A DNA stretch of 64,000 nt from Linyphia triangularis (GCA_963978545.1 OZ021727.1:22041943-22105942), one strand, 5' to 3'; numbered from the stretch's first letter, positions 1-12,779 are shown. Notes: generated by a model from the sequence alone, not told the origin. Numbers and translations are program-made.

Positions 1-1080
1 ATTCTCTAAATAAATCATCCCTGAATACACAACAACTACTGATTAATGAATAATTCAAGAGCCTCTTATATTAAAATATCAAAACCTTTTTTTATAGGTT
101 CTCTAAACAAAATCTACATCACCGGACATTTCCATATTTGCTTAAAGCTAGAAAGCGTTCTGTTTTTATGACTGTTCACTATTTTTATGAATATACGGCC
201 ACACACGCTATCTAGCGCACGAGGGAAAGAGACAAACAAAATCTCATATTGTTTTATTTTGGTACGATGGCAGAAAAAAAATAAAAAAAATAAAGGAACT
301 GAAAGAAAATATGGAAATAAAGCGTGCATTGTTCCATAACAATGGTGGTCGTGGAACAGTATTTCGTTTGTGGCGTGCTGTTTTGCAAGTTGTGGATGGT
401 CCAATGCATTTTTCGCGCAATTGGATGACGAGAAAAACTAAAAGGAAGGGGTCAAACACCGCCATTCATCAGAACATTTTGTGGTCTTTTGTGACAATAT
501 GATGGGTTCAACAATCTTGTAAAGTCCATTCAGTTGTTCTCGGAAGCAGGGTTTAGTCACAATGGAAAAAACCTATTTGTCCGCTTATGCATGAAATGTC
601 AGTATGTCTGGTACTACTAAAATTGTCCTTAGTGACAAAGTTTTCAATTACACCTTATCTTTAATAAGTTGAGTGTCTATTACCATTTCGTATTAAGTAT
701 TTCAAACAAGATCAATTTTCGTATGATAATATTTCTATGTTTAATAAATGTAGAATGGAGTACCTGGTTTGAAAGTAGTGATTAAAAGGGTTATATTAGC
801 ATATATATGCGTGAGACAAAAAAAAATATATATTTACAAAAATGTAATTGAAGCTCGTTGAAGTTTTATTGTGTTATAATAAGATTACCAGTATATTTGG
901 TAAAATTGAAAATATTTTGGAACAGATGGCAAAATTATATCACTGATTAGAATACTATGGTGCATATAGAAGTATTATGATACAGATGGGAGTATTATTA
1001 TACACATAAGAATATTATGATGTAACGCGAGAGCATTGTGAAAGATTTAAGCGTAGTATGGTAGTGATGGGAATATTACG
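1..1080. other. 3' flank, nothing recognised
   Basis: AT-rich sequence. A 63-codon plus-strand frame at 311-502 and its antisense frames have no recognisable similarity and no supporting signals. Confidence 0.5.
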
Positions 1081-1081
1081 T

Positions 1082-1440
<359 letters not shown>

Positions 1441-2512
1441 AGTATTTCATAAAATAATTAACTTGTAGGCTTTAAATTAACGTTATTGATTAGGAATTTT
1501 GGGCTGTGACATTTTATGATTCTGATTCTGTAAGAGAAATTCAAAAACGCCTTCTAAATCAAGATGAAAGACTCGACCCTATGTAATGAAGAAAAAAAAA
1601 TCATCTGTTAGACATTCAACATTTTTTTTTATTATAACTAAATGCATGAAGAGCTGAAGATTTGAAGGAAAAAAAAAAAAAAACTGCACAACCGTTTGAA
1701 AAAAAAAATTCCAAAAGGATCATAGAATCAACAATTCCAGTCTTGATATCAAACGCGACAAAAAAATCGTGCAAAATTCCCACTCGAAATGACTTTCACG
1801 TTGCGAGGCTTTAAAAAAAAAGTCATACTCTATCCTTTATGTCATAAAAAATATCCACTCAGTCCCCTCCTTGTTTTAACGTCAAACTCTCATGATCTTG
1901 AACATTCGCTGCGGAAACAGCGTTTTATCGGAATGATTGATTCTACTTTTTTTACTAAAAAAAATTGAAATCATAAAAGTGTATATGATGATAACATGGA
2001 AGAGAAGACGAGAAATGATGTTTTAAGGGAAAGGAAAACATCGCCTCGTAATTTTTTAGTTTCTTATTGCGTCATAAAATACCATATAATACGTCATAAG
2101 ATGCCAGAAGAATAAACACGTTGAAAATTGAAGGATATGGACTAGTCTAGAGACTCTTACCAAAGCAAAATTTGTAGAAATTACTTCTTTTTTTCTTTAC
2201 ATTTTTATTTTCGAAACTTCAATACTATAACTTTTTTTTAAACTATTACTTATAACTATTTTTTTGGAAAATTAAAAATATCGCCCTGTATATTTTAAGG
2301 TTCTTTCAGAAAAAATGTAATTTCTAAAAAAGTATTAGGTAAACAAATTAAAAATTTAATGATATACTGATATTTATAGTAAATGAATTAGAAGCGAGCG
2401 AGGCTACTTCGGAAATCTATTTTTTTTCGACGAATGAATTTATAATTTCTTTTTATTGGGAGAAAAGCTTCTGAAAGGAATACTCCTTCACGTAGTTATA
2501 ACAAATTTCAAT
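1441..2512. other. Intergenic, nothing recognised
   Basis: AT-rich with A-runs near 1670-1683. No repeat family or coding signal seen. Confidence 0.5.
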
Positions 2513-2513
2513 G

Positions 2514-2656
<143 letters not shown>

Positions 2657-3934
2657 AGTGTTAAGAAATTTATGTCGATAAAGTATAAATATTATAGACA
2701 TTAAAGTACCAACATTTTAAACTAGGTATATTAGAAATTCACTTGTTGGGGTTAAAGAATGATTGCATAAATTTGTAGATGCCCTTTTTGTTATTAAAAA
2801 ATAAACTTATTAAGAGCATAGAGTGCAAACAATGTATTATTCATTGAGACGCTATGCTATTTAGATGCCGGTTTCAAAAATAATTTCCAATGAACTGAAA
2901 TAAAAAGTGCCTAGGAATTAAAAACTCTTTTAAATATTCGTTGAAGGAAAAGCCAACTTAAAAATTACGGAAATATTGCTTCACAGTACACGAACAAGTT
3001 ACATTTCTTACCTGAGGCTTTTCTTTTATGGGGGGGGGAGAGTAAGAGGCAAACTTATCTTTTATGCTAACCTTGGAAGATAAGTTTCACTTTAAACAGG
3101 AAGGTTCGCGTTTCGTGAGAGCCGGCTTGAAGCGTTTTTTTGAACATTCGAAGGGGGTTGCGTGGGAGAAGTTTTTTTTCCTTGAGGGATAAACTCAGGG
3201 TCCGTATCTCTCCTCTTCCTTATTCTCAGACGATCGTTCTTGACGTTCTTTGAAACAGCTGTGTTCGAAAAGGAGGGAATAAGGAAATGTGGGCCTTCCG
3301 TTAAGATAGCGGGGGTTATAAAACGATTTTGCTGATGTGGGGAGAACTTGGCCCACTTTCAGATACAGAAAGGGGATGGGGGGGGGAGTGAATTTTAAAC
3401 GGTGGGTCGTGATCTCTCGAGTGGTAAGTATGGGGAGTTTTAAGGGGGTTGATAAAACATAATTTAAAAATAATTAAGAATTGATACGTGCTTGAAAACG
3501 CTGCAAGATATATTCTTGTAAACAATTGTATTTTAGGGATATAAATTTAAATATCACTTTTTTTTTTTAAATTTATTTTCATAAAAATAAATTATTTAAA
3601 TTAAAATGTTTTGACCTAGCAATACTCTAAATGTATTCAAATACAAAAATATAGTTCAAATCTAACAAAAACTACTTCATCTAATTAAGTATAATGTATC
3701 TACTTTTCTACAAGTGAATGTAGGGAAACCCGAAAAAGATTTATTTTTAAATCATTCTCTTAAAAATATCACTTGATATACTTCATTTGAAGAGGAGAAA
3801 GTTTCGTATGAAATTCTCAAGTACGTATTTTTGTGAAATATTTCTTCTGGTCAACCCTTTCTTCTTATGAAAAAGCCTAAAGATTGAAAGAAAGAGGGGG
3901 TGGAAAAGACCACAGGTAGAGAAGCAATATTGGC
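2657..3934. other. Intergenic, nothing recognised
   Basis: Contains short G-runs near 3031-3040 and 3375-3387 and a purine-rich stretch at 3040-3430 of higher GC than its surroundings. No gene or known repeat seen. Confidence 0.45.
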
Positions 3935-4200
3935 CATTGTCGGAAACAGGGGTTCTGAGAAGATTGGCCAGTCCATAGCGAAACCTCGAACATCGTTCCA
4001 AATTGCACAATTTAAAAAAATAAATAAATAAACATGTCAAAACCATAACAAAACATATTTTTTGCCCCTCCGTCCTTTGTAATAACACTATATTTCAATT
4101 CCAAATCTCTGCATCGACATTTCTAAACTTCCAGTATATTTTATCCAGCACTGGGAGAGATTGACCATGATCCGTAGCAACGGACAGTCTACAACTGTCC
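3935..4200 (-). repeat. Interspersed repeat R1, copy 2 (inverted)
   Basis: Reverse complement of the family: GTCGGAAACAGGGGTTCTGA, GATTGGCCAGTCCAT, then CTTCCAGTATATTTTATCCA and GCACTGGGAGAGATTG. Closest match in the window is the copy at 35498-35815. Confidence 0.8.
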
Positions 4201-4990
4201 ACATCGAGATTGGCCAGCGGATTTCTTGGTAGGACAAGGAATTAAGCTACTAGAACTCATTCTAAGCCTCATGTTAAGTATGACAATGCAGCTCTAAGTA
4301 AACCCTGATAAACGAGGAGATCATATCTCCTACTAACAGCAAATTCTTTGAGTTGAGTGATTTTTTATATGGATGCTTCTGGCAATGGAGGAATGCTATG
4401 TGGTACTAATTTATTTTACATATTCCCCACTGTATTATTATTATTATTTTATTTTGACTGAGTAGTTTTTTAATAAACACGTTTTAAAAAGGACGTCACT
4501 TATATGCAAATTTCTCGCGCCTATGCAGCTCCACTGAGAAGCTATTATGGAAATACTGATGTAGCCCACATCGGGATTGGCCAGGGGATTTCTTGGAAGG
4601 ACAAGCAATTAAGCTAATAGAACTCATGCTAAGCCTCATGTTAAGTATGACAATACAGCTCAAAGTAAACCCTGATAAACGAGGAGATCATATCTCCTAC
4701 TAACAGCAAATTCTTTGAGTTGAGTGATTTTTAATATGGATGCTTCTGCAATGAAGAATGCTATATGGTACTAATTTATTTTACGTATGCCCTACTGTAT
4801 TATTATTATTACTTTATTTTGACTGAGTAGTTTTTTAATAATCACGTTTCAAAAAGGAAGTCACTTATATGCAAATTTCTAGCGCCTATGCAGCTCCACT
4901 GAGAAGCTATTATGGAAATGCTGATGTAGCCACGGCCCTGTCTACATCAGTCCACATCGGGATTGGCCATTGTCGAGCCTATATTGGTCA
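4201..4990. repeat. Tandem duplication of a roughly 367-bp unit, with partial third copy
   Basis: The block beginning ACATCGAGATTGGCCAG at 4201 recurs as ACATCGGGATTGGCCAG at 4568 (period 367) and, after an inserted 19-20 bp, begins again at 4954. Shared segments include AAGCCTCATGTTAAGTATGA, ACGAGGAGATCATATCTCC and TATGCAGCTCCACTGAGAAG. The unit starts inside an R1-type GATTGGCCA motif, so the duplication appears anchored on R1. Confidence 0.9.
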
Positions 4991-5585
4991 GGGGATTTGT
5001 CGTGCTGGAGAGAAAGTGAGAGATGAGAGAGAGAGAGATGATGGAGGTAGAAAAGGGGCCCATCACCTTTCGTTTAGAGCAGAGGATGGTGAGTATTTTT
5101 GACATCCGGTGAGGAGGCTGACTTCCGCCCGCACTTTTCTCTCCATATGGCCCAAAGGTGGCACCCACTCACATATGGGGAGCAGATAAAGATGCTTTTT
5201 TTTTTTAGTTTTGGTTTAGAGAACGAGCGACACTCGTAGGATGTATTAAAAGATATGGAAGTTATTTTTTTATATCAGTATGAGAAAGTTTTTAAAGTAA
5301 GATGGTGGATTTTTGAATTTGTTTTATATTTTCAAATTTTATAGCTCAAATTCTAGTAAGAAAATAACTGTTAGATTAATGAGTGATTTTTTCTTTATTC
5401 TTCTAAGGTATTATGGAATATTAATTGTTTATTGAAAGAAAGAAAATGTATTCAGAGGTTGTTTTTAAAAGAGGTAATTATTTAAAAAAAAAAAAATCAT
5501 TTTTATATTATGATTAAGGCAGTAAAATATTGTCCTAATTTTTTTTATTTTAAAATAAACAGCTTTTTTGTTCATTACATATAAA
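4991..5585. other. Intergenic with short GA-rich tract
   Basis: A GAGA-rich stretch lies at 5010-5040; the rest is AT-rich. Nothing else recognised. Confidence 0.45.
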
Positions 5586-5817
5586 CAGGGTGTCCACATA
5601 TTAGTTGGACAATAGAGTTCAAATAGACCTGTTCAACTCTTAATAACAAAGCATAAAAAAAAAAATTAAAAAAAAAAAAAAACTTTTTTTGGCATATAGA
5701 CTGACCATGGTGAACATAAAATTAATTCGGAAAAAGAATAGTTGATAAAGCCTTGTTATTAAGAGTTTATTCAGATATATTTCAACTCCATTGACCGACT
5801 AATTTGTGGACACCCTG
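5586..5817. mobile_element. MITE with Tc1/mariner-type ends (232 bp)
   Basis: Terminal inverted repeats start CAGGGTGTCCACATATTAGT at the left and, reversed, CAGGGTGTCCACAAATTAGT at the right. Similarity continues for about 60 bp, through AACTCTTAATAACAA. A TA follows the right end; the left flank is AA, probably a mutated TA. The middle is A-rich and non-coding. The same ends appear on the decayed element at 39709-40478, a possible relative of its autonomous source. Confidence 0.88.
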
Positions 5818-6516
5818 TATTACTGATTAAATTTTGAATGACACTTCAAATATTAATTTCAATATTATTCAATACTTCAAATATTAGAAAAAAAACTTTA
5901 ATCTGATTTTTTGCTACGTCATATAAAAAATTTTCCTCTCTTATTATTTTGATACTAATACGTTTGATGTTTAAATTGATTAGGTGAACAAATGTCACAA
6001 AATAGGAGCTTGTAATTTTGACAAGAAATTTGTCTCGCTTGCTCTTTACTTAAGTAATTTTACAACTTTTTTTTGCAAATTAAAATAAATTTGCTATTGT
6101 TTTTAGGCAAAATTATGAAAATAACAGTTTATATTTTTTGATTTTTATAAATCCTACTCGAATAAACAAAAACGTTTTCCCCTTGACTTTTGTTTATGTT
6201 TTGTAAAGTAAACAATCGTTCTTCGCTGAGGAAAACTGAACACATCGAAAACTACTTCATCATTTTAATTTTATCATACATTTTCGTACTCCCATAGAAT
6301 CCCTTTAACATCTATATTCAATAGTAACAAACGTGTCTGTGGTGCATTTTACTTTAAATGTAGGCGCAAATTTAAGCTTCTTCCTTAAATCGTATTTTAA
6401 TCCAATTTACTATCAAACATGCTTACGGCAATATATCCCCGGTAAGTTTTGAAATTGATCCTAAACGGAAATATTACGGAACTGCGAAAAAATACATTTG
6501 TTTCAAATATCCCCAG
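5818..6516. other. Intergenic, nothing recognised
   Basis: AT-rich sequence without coding signal or recognised repeats. Confidence 0.45.
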
Positions 6517-6664
6517 TTGCACAAATCCCCTGGCCAATATCGGCTCGACACTGGTCAATTTCGATTTGGACCGTTGTACACTGGCCGTTGCTATGGATCT
6601 TGACCAATCTTGTCCAGTGCTGGTTAAAATATATTGGAAGTTTTAAAGTGTTTATGTTGAATTT
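6517..6664 (+). repeat. Interspersed repeat R1, copy 3 (partial)
   Basis: Contains CCTGGCCAATATCGGCTCGA, GACCGTTGTACACTGGCC and AGTGCTGGTTAAAATATATT, then breaks off at the start of an R2 copy near 6665. The junction is a fusion of two repeat families. Confidence 0.8.
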
Positions 6665-7200
6665 TAAAAATTTTGTCAGTAATTTTTATATGAGATAAAA
6701 ATCTCACCAAGATGGGGAAATTGGTGATATTATAGACATTACATTGTTCTTTGTTGTGCGTGAAGCTGAAGATTCATTCGTTGATGGGCAATGTTCAATG
6801 ACAGAGAGCTCTGTGTTGAAGGCACTCGTTTTTCAACTTTTTACGCTTTTATTTCATTTCTACGGGAATTTCGAAGGTGGATTGATTAGAAACCTTAAGA
6901 GGCATTAACACAGAAACTGTAATAAAAATCGTTAGTCGTTTTTAGCAATTGCTGAAAAACATGATTTATCATAATTTAAACCTTACGCGCTTCGGCGATT
7001 TTGAAGAAAACCTTAATGCTAGGTTCCATGGCTACCACTAACTTGCACACAAAATTTGAACATCTTACATAAATTTGTTCGGGAGTTATATTGACCACGT
7101 ACACACAGACATAGAGACAGACATAAATTTTTTTCTAGATCGCTCTTTTCAATGCTATGCTTTCATTACCCTATGCAAGCATATGGGTAATTTAAAGTAA
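6665..7200 (+). repeat. Interspersed repeat R2, copy 1
   Basis: Shares TTCGTTGATGGGCAATG, TTTTTCAACTTTTTACGCTT, CCTTAAGAGGC, TTGCTGAAAAACATGA, TTCGGGAGTTATATTGACCA and CGTACACACAGACA with the other R2 copies. It ends in a stem-loop at about 7160-7196 (CTTTCATTACCCTATG pairing with CATATGGGTAATTTAAAG). Non-coding; the class is unknown. Confidence 0.85.
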
Positions 7201-7740
7201 AAATCTCTAATACAGGGTATATATCCCCAAAAAATCACCTCTTTACGTCAAATATTACCCGAAAAAATGACGTTTGATTTTGGTAGGCATATTTTGTGAC
7301 ATCCTGCAAGATTTTTCCAGTTATCATTGGCATTCCATCCATACGCCAATAGCTACAGCCCACCAGAATTTTAATAATCCAGTAAACGACCCGCGAAAGC
7401 CTTTTCAAATACCTGTTCCTTTAAAAAAAACAGCACAAAAAAAAAGTGGTATGCAAATGGCCACCCATCGCGAATCAAAAGTAAAATCCACCAACACATC
7501 CCGGGGCCAATGGCACCTGTTTGTTTGGATGTCCACCACAGAGGCGTATCCGATTGTAACAACAGCTGTGCCCACACATAGTAGAAAAGGGTCGATAACA
7601 CTTTTTACAACGGTGGAAGGAGGCTTTTATAAAAATCTCTGATATTTCCGTGTTGGGCCGGTTAATTGGACTGCTGCTAGGATTCGGATAATTAGGTGTG
7701 TGAATAAACGAGGTGGAGCGACATTGATGCCAGATAGCGT
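7201..7740 (+). other. GC-elevated stretch with an unassigned 122-codon frame
   Basis: A plus-strand frame at 7274-7642 (Met to stop) is less AT-rich than its surroundings. I recognise no domain; an antisense frame of 76 codons overlaps it. It lies between an R2 and an R3 repeat and may be part of an unrecognised mobile element. I do not call it a gene. Confidence 0.25.
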
Positions 7741-8880
7741 GAATAGTTGATTGAAAGATTTTTTTATTTTTTTAGGGTCGACGGCCTCGTAAAAAGTTCT
7801 GGAGCGGGAACAACGGTGGGTGGAATATTGTGTGGCTTATTAGATATTGAGAAAAGGTTCTCTCTGATATTCGGTTCTGTTGAGATATGCACTTCTCTGC
7901 GTAGGAGAACTAATACCTTTTTTTTTTTTAAATCCTTTATTTTAACTTCGATTTTGTCTGTGTGTGTGGTTGGATGAGTGGTTAAATGTGTATGTCGATG
8001 ACGGGCGATTCTGCGGATGCCTAATTAATTCCCTTGCCACCATCTAATCGGGCTGAAACTTGGCAGACAGATTTAATGTCTATATGACAAAGCATTTTAT
8101 CAAATTTTGGGAGTTATCTCTGCCACTAAAAGGTCTCATAAATAGTCCTGGAGTGGGAACAACGGTGGGTGAAATATTTTGTGGCTTATTAGATATTGAG
8201 AAAAGGTTCTTTCTGATATTCGGTTCAGTTGAGATATGCACTTCTCTGTGTAGGAGAAATAATACCTTTTTTAAAAAAAAAATCCTTTATTTTAACTTCG
8301 ATTTTGTGTGTGTGTGTGTGTAGTTGGATGGGTGGGTGATTTGTATGTCGATAGCGGGCAAATCTACGGAGGCCTAATTAACCCCCTTGTCGCCATCCAA
8401 TCATGCTGAAACTTGGCAGATAGATTCGATGTCGATGGCAATGCATTCCATCAAATTTTGAGGACTTTCACTCTTACTTAAGGGTCGCTTTTAGGGAATA
8501 CTAATACACCAACTTGCAGTCATCCAATCATTCTGAAATAGCATTTAACCGATCATTGAAGAAACTATTTGCTGTTGCCAAAATTGTTTTAATAAAAAAA
8601 TAATTTTTTTTTTCTGATCAGAATAAATAAAAGATATTTAGATGTGAATGCATAACTTGGCATTAAATTGTAATGAATGTATTTTGAAAGTAGTTAGCCG
8701 CATATTTTGCTAACAGGGATGCTTTTAATATTTAAAATTAGATGCAAACACCAAACATTCGCTGACAACAAAAATGCCACTTTGTCAATCAATATAAAAA
8801 TTGGCAATGCATAAAAAGGATTTATATTACGAACCTTGTTTTTATGAGTTATATTATTTAAATATCCGTTGGGAAAAAGA
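7741..8880 (+). repeat. Interspersed repeat R3, copy 1, with tandem 349-bp units
   Basis: Two units start with GGAGCGGGAACAACGGTGGG at 7801 and GGAGTGGGAACAACGGTGGG at 8150 (period 349). Each carries AATCCTTTATTTTAACTTCG, GCCTAATTAA, CATCTAATCGGGCTGAAACT and TTGGCAGACAGATT. A third, divergent tail (8486-8880) matches the copy at 62650-63040 through TTAAAATTAGATGC and AAAGGATTTATATTA. Non-coding despite short frames. Confidence 0.85.
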
Positions 8881-9225
8881 AAAGGGATTAAAATTTAAAA
8901 ACCATCCTCAAAAGTAAAATATATCCGCCGTTTGTGTTTCCGAAACTGTCATATTGACCAAATTTCTTGCCTTTTGCTTGATAAATTGTCCTGGTGGATC
9001 ACATGGACACCGACAGGATTATATTAAGGGGAGTGCAAAATTCTTATTTGACAAGTTTGAAAAAATGATTTTCACATGTTGCAAAATAGTTATGTATGCA
9101 ACAGGTGGGGAAAATAATACTTTTTCAAACGAGATAAAACGCTAATTTGAAGAGTGCCATAGCACGAGTAAAATAACTTATCGATTTTGAAAAAGTACTT
9201 TCCCACTTGTTGCGTACAATATTTT
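8881..9225. other. Intergenic, nothing recognised
   Basis: AT-rich; short frames only. Possibly the start of the diverged direct repeat that follows. Confidence 0.35.
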
Positions 9226-9606
9226 TATAATCACGTGCAAATTTTTTTTTTAATATCTTTATTTATTAATGTTGACAACTAGAGTCAATGAATTTCTTCT
9301 GAAAATATGTCATTTCAATACCTAGACTATATGATATTTGAGTAGCGAGAAAGTATTTTTTCACACTAGTAAGAAAAAGTTGCTTTCCCCGCATTCTTCG
9401 CGAAAAAGTGTTACTTTCGCCACTGTTTTTGCTTCAAAATAATTATAAAAAAAAGTTTAATTTTTGGCGCGTTGTTATAAAATAATTTTTTATAATCACG
9501 TACAAATAAAAAAAAATCTTTAAACTTTATTGAAACTAATGTTGGCAACTTTAGTCAATGAATCTCTGCTGCTGAAAATGTTATTTCTGCACCAAAACTA
9601 TGAGCA
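9226..9606. repeat. Diverged direct repeat, period about 265 bp
   Basis: TATAATCACGTGCAAAT with AATGTTGACAACTAGAGTCA at 9226-9335 recurs as TATAATCACGTACAAAT with AATGTTGGCAACTTTAGTCA from 9491. The units differ at many positions, so the duplication is old. Class unknown. Confidence 0.7.
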
Positions 9607-10883
9607 CGACGCAAGCGTGTAATAATACATTACCAAGCTGAAAACTTATGGATATTATTTTGTACTTAATATAAACTACAAGATGTCTTATAGTTATCTG
9701 GAAATAGATGACATGGAGGACATTGACTAGCTACTCTAACTATTCAAACGTCGATCAAAATCCTCGTTAATGTACTTAAAAAGAAACCTAGAATTGCTCA
9801 GCTTGTAACAAAATAACACTAAAAGATGAAGCTTAGAATTGCAATAAGAACATGTCAAGAAATATAAGAACATTCATATATAGTTACACTTTTATGATTT
9901 TTATGCAAATAGACATGCAATTATTTCTTTTATATACTTTGTCTGGATATATTTGCAGCAACGAGACTGGCTTATGGATAGTTAAATATGGAGAGTCAAT
10001 TTTTTATCACTTCCAGGTTTAATGCTGGTTAAACAAAATTTCCTGAAGTCAGAGAATGGCTATTATTAGAGGCTGTGTGCATGTGTAAAATGATTGGCAT
10101 TGGTGATTAAAATGGGAGAATAAAAATAATGTCAATGTCTTTTTCCCAACAAGGTCATTTTAAGGTTTTTCTATTATGTTCCTTCAAACTATTATTAATA
10201 CAAAAATAAGGAGTTTATAGATAAAAATAGCAATATGTTAGAATTGTTTTGCTATATTACGTTTTTGAAATTATTTTTTTATCGTAATTATGATAATCTT
10301 GAAGCTTGTTGTAGATAACAGACATCGTCATTATAAAAGTGTTCTTGCTTGTAATCTTGTTGAGCTTTTTTTTTATTTTTTTTATTAATAATTTGAACTT
10401 AAAACGGAATAAGTGTCTACTTAAATACCATATTGAGCTAGTGGTTTTGTTTCTTTTTTTCTCTCTCTATTCCATTCCTGTTAGATTTTGATGATATAGA
10501 CTCTAAGAATTCGTTAAAGTATTACGTGTACAATTAATTGCAGCAAGTGTTTTTAGACTATTTGTTCGTTAGTCAAATTTATTTATACACATTCAGCAAA
10601 GTTAATAGTGTAAAAAGGATTAGCTATTATCTATTAATAATTCGTCCAAATTATGTGTTTGATAAAAACTTGTTTTGCAACATATTGGTCAAACTTGTAA
10701 TGGATCATGAGAACCTGTAAGTATAATAGTTTTTTGGCTGTTGAAAACCATATAATTTTAATTAAATGAATATAATAATGAGTTTAAATAAATATTTTAA
10801 ATTTGCTCGTTTTTGTTCGAATTTTTTAATCATATGTGATGAAACAAAATATTTACCAAGATTTTAAACTAATTTTATAAATA
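9607..10883. other. Intergenic, nothing recognised
   Basis: AT-rich. A 60-codon frame at 10538-10720 shows no recognisable similarity. Confidence 0.45.
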
Positions 10884-11772
10884 CGAAGTGAGTTCGGAAA
10901 GTAAGTTCCGTTTCCATTTTTCTCCTCTGCAGCGCTGCGATCGCAGTTCCGAGCATGCGCGATATAGTTACTCTGGGTCAAGTAGAACGAAATGATGCCA
11001 TGTTGAGCTCGCTCTGTGTTGTTGGGTCCTTCGTGATGATTGTTTATAGTGGCGGCGTTGATTGAAAATCCGCCGCTTGTGAAATTTGATCAGAAATTCG
11101 TTTTCTGAATGGAAAAAGCGTTAAACCAACAGACATTCATCGACAAATTTGTGAGGTTTGCGGAGAATATGCAATGAGTTATTCCATGGTGAGAAGATGG
11201 GTTCGACAGTTTAAGGAAGGGCGTGATCAAGTGCATGGTTAAGAACGAAGTGGACGTCCATCTGTGTTTTCTGATGAAGTGGTTAATGCAGTTGAAAAAA
11301 AAAAAAAAAAAAAGATTAAAGAAAACCTTAAGTTTACGATTAATGATCTTGCTCTTGAATTCCCACAAATTTCATAAACAGTAATTTACGAAATTGTTAC
11401 TGAAAAACTGGGTTTTCAGTAACAATGTCACAAAAAAACTTCATCAGAGCTTTGACTGGAACGTTTTTGACCATCCTCCGTACAGCCCCTACCTCGCTCC
11501 TAGCAACTTTCATGTCTTTCCTTGGTGATCAACGCTTTAACAAAGACGAAGAGCTAAAAGAACACGCTATCTTGACAATTCAGGCGGTAACATTCTATGA
11601 AGAAGGGATACAAAAACTTATACCAGGCTATGACAAATGCCTGGAAAATTACGGGAACTAGGTCGAAAAGTAGTATAAGTGTTGCAGATTTTTGTGAAAT
11701 AAACTGCTTGGCTGTATCTGTACTCGTTTTCTTTTTATTACCAAACGGAACTTACTTTCCTAACACACCTCG
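10884..11772 (+). mobile_element. Internally deleted mariner-like element (889 bp)
   Basis: Inverted ends of about 30 bp, CGAAGTGAGTTCGGAAAGTA at the left and CGAGGTGTGTTAGGAAAGTA (reversed) at the right, are flanked by TA on both sides. The interior keeps both ends of a mariner transposase but lacks the middle, including the first two catalytic Asp blocks. A typical mariner is about 1.3 kb, so about 400 bp is missing. Confidence 0.93.
11080..11661 (+). pseudogene. Mariner transposase remnant, N- and C-terminal parts
   Basis: The N-terminal helix-turn-helix region is readable (KSVKPTDIHRQICEVCGEYA, MVRRWVRQFKEGR, RSGRPSVFSDEVV) with an in-frame stop at 11240-11242 and an A18 run near 11296. 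After about 11410 the sequence jumps to the C-terminal part: DHPPYSPYLAPSNFHVF, GDQRF, YEEGIQKLIPGYDKCLENYG. In the PPYSPDLAPSD motif both Asp are replaced (Tyr, Asn), so even the remaining catalytic position is lost. Confidence 0.92.
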
Positions 11773-12779
11773 TACATAATTACAACATGGAATGACTTCT
11801 TCACTAGTGAAATTTCGTTGTAGAAAAGAAAGTTTGAAACTGGTATTTATTCCAGACTTTCATAATGGTGTCTATATATTTACTATTTTTTATGACATTG
11901 GCGAATGAATCTAAAACCTACAATGACGACTTTCTATTATAACAATTCATAACACAGTTTAACCTTAAACAATTGTCTCTTGCTAGCCTTTAATATTTCT
12001 AAATGGTACTATGCGGAAAAATATTTCTACATTGCTAATTCTTATTTTCTGAAAAAATTGCCTACTGGTAAAATTTCGTCCCAACATTAGAAATAGCCAT
12101 TTTGAGGCTCGTAATCTAACACACATTTTCAATTTCATATCATAATTTTCGCAATAGGAACCTTTTTCCACTTTCCCTTCAATCGAAGTGAATCATGAAA
12201 TAAACTCAGAAAAAGTATGAAATTCTACACACAAAAAATCTCCTAGGTGGTAAAAAAAAAGAGAAGACAACAAGCTGTATACTTAAAAGGTAATGAAATA
12301 AAAAATAAACTTATATTCAATACTATGCCCTTTTACTTCGATTTTTTTATTGACAGCCTGCTATTTTACTATTTTGTGACTGTATGTACGTTGGAATTAA
12401 ATTATTGGTAAATAATATTGGTATCTATACTAAGAACTGGAGGCGAACCCAGAAGTTTATTTTGAGAGATACATATCATCAGCAAAAGGTCAAAGGTATG
12501 AATGAAAAAATTTGATAGAAGAATAACAACTGAAAACAGTATGTAAATGAAGAAAAAAAAAATCTGATACTCTTGAATCGGAGTAAAGTATAATTTGGTG
12601 GGGCCTATTTTTGATTTCTTAACTTTTTCTGCTACAACTTGGCTTTTATTTTACCATCTAAGAGATATTTTGTTTAGATATAATAAGCAGAATGACTTTT
12701 ATAATGCAAAGCACATGAAGTTCAATTAGAATCGTTTATCCTATTTATAGTGCAATATTTAAAAAGAGTTTTATTCTAG
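11773..12779. other. 3' flank, nothing recognised
   Basis: AT-rich with no coding signal; no repeat recognised. Confidence 0.45.
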
